A program made the position numbers and the translations under genes. Below are positions 12,117 to 12,365 of a DNA stretch of 12,365 bases, one piece after another. The notes below the pieces were generated by a model. That model worked only from the letters and a program-made list of their open reading frames with translations. It did not search any database and had not been told where the DNA came from. The DNA is from Campylobacteraceae bacterium (GTDB lineage: Bacteria; Campylobacterota; Campylobacteria; Campylobacterales; Sulfurovaceae): the NCBI GenBank assembly GCA_027031505.1, contig JALVQH010000224.1:1-12365 (forward strand), read 5' to 3'. Positions within the stretch are counted from its first letter, which is position 1. Every line of letters begins with the position of its first letter.

Positions 12117-12365
12117 ATGCTCAAACACGAATTCATCGAAGCGATGCTCCGGGAGGATGTGGGGCGGGGGGATCTGTATGCGCGGATCGAGCCGGCCAGG
12201 CCGATTCGTGCCTGTATCCTTGCCAAAAGTGACGGGGTGTTTGCCGGGGCGGAGTATATTGATGTGGCAGCCAGGATGTACGATCTGACTCTGCGGTGGA
12301 TGATACAGGATGGTGTTTCGTTTTCTGTGGGGGATCGGCTGCTGGAGATCGAGGGGGATTCTCAT
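12117..12365 (+). CDS. nadC: Nicotinate-nucleotide pyrophosphorylase (NadC), N-terminal part (3' end cut)
   Basis: Converts quinolinate and PRPP to nicotinate mononucleotide with release of CO2, the step after NadA. Eighty-three residues are visible. The family start is clear: FIEAMLREDVGRGDLY, matching the usual 'L.EDVG.GD' motif, then the first barrel-like domain with ILAKSDGVFAGAEYIDVAARMY and DGVSFSVGDRLLEIEGDS. The PRPP-binding barrel lies beyond the window. The start ATG 12117 has AAAAGGA at 12102-12108 with an 8-base spacer. It lies 124 bp downstream of nadA, separated by two heptamer arrays and a hairpin, so the two genes may form a single transcript with attenuated read-through. Confidence 0.93.
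   Translation, partial: MLKHEFIEAMLREDVGRGDLYARIEPARPIRACILAKSDGVFAGAEYIDVAARMYDLTLRWMIQDGVSFSVGDRLLEIEGDSH

Overview
The window reads as a stretch of bacterial chromosome, most likely from Campylobacterota (the Sulfurimonas / Sulfurovum / Sulfuricurvum / Nitratifractor kind). This is an inference from the gene neighbourhoods (bamA next to tyrA; plsY-folB; nadA-nadC; a free-living-type bat operon) and from promoters with a strong TATAAT box but no clear -35 box. I cannot name a genus.

Layout. (1) Positions 1-548, minus strand: 5' part of bamA, cut by the window edge. (2) 549-977: divergent intergenic region with a 292-bp element bounded by 32-bp inverted repeats. It lies between a good promoter and the ribosome binding site of tyrA. 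(3) 978-1808, plus: tyrA, followed by a 7-bp-period array, an intrinsic terminator and two GC-rich hairpins. (4) 9026-1918, minus: one tightly packed operon, moxR - four-helix-bundle gene - DUF58 - DUF4381-like - batA - batB - batC - batD, with most junctions overlapping by 4 bp or a little more. (5) 9132-9679, plus: a ccdAB toxin-antitoxin pair, divergent from moxR. (6) 10670-9745, minus: plsY-folB. (7) 10671-10996: divergent intergenic region with a second inverted-repeat element of about 164 bp. (8) 10997-12365, plus: nadA, then a second terminator of the same repeat family and further 7-bp arrays, then nadC, cut by the window edge.

How the genes work together. The large operon is a MoxR AAA+ ATPase / Bat (aerotolerance) system. 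The ATPase acts with a DUF58 protein, and two membrane-anchored von Willebrand A proteins (BatA, BatB) face the periplasm beside a TPR protein (BatC) and the Ig-like BatD. nadA and nadC are consecutive steps of NAD synthesis. tyrA (tyrosine), folB (folate) and plsY (phospholipid) are housekeeping genes.

The most interesting structure is a set of degenerate tandem repeats with a strict 7-bp period, in three sequence classes, at gene junctions. The clearest case is a 429-bp cassette in the bat operon. A gene of the 23S-rRNA-intervening-sequence / Avd-like four-helix-bundle family is tightly enclosed by two heptamer arrays in inverted orientation, filling the whole space between moxR and the DUF58 gene. 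The array now encodes the N-terminus of the DUF58 protein. A second inverted pair of the same heptamers, without a gene between, sits at the batB-batC junction and encodes the end of BatB and the core of the BatC signal peptide. In RNA both pairs could fold into long stems, like the base stem of an rRNA intervening sequence.
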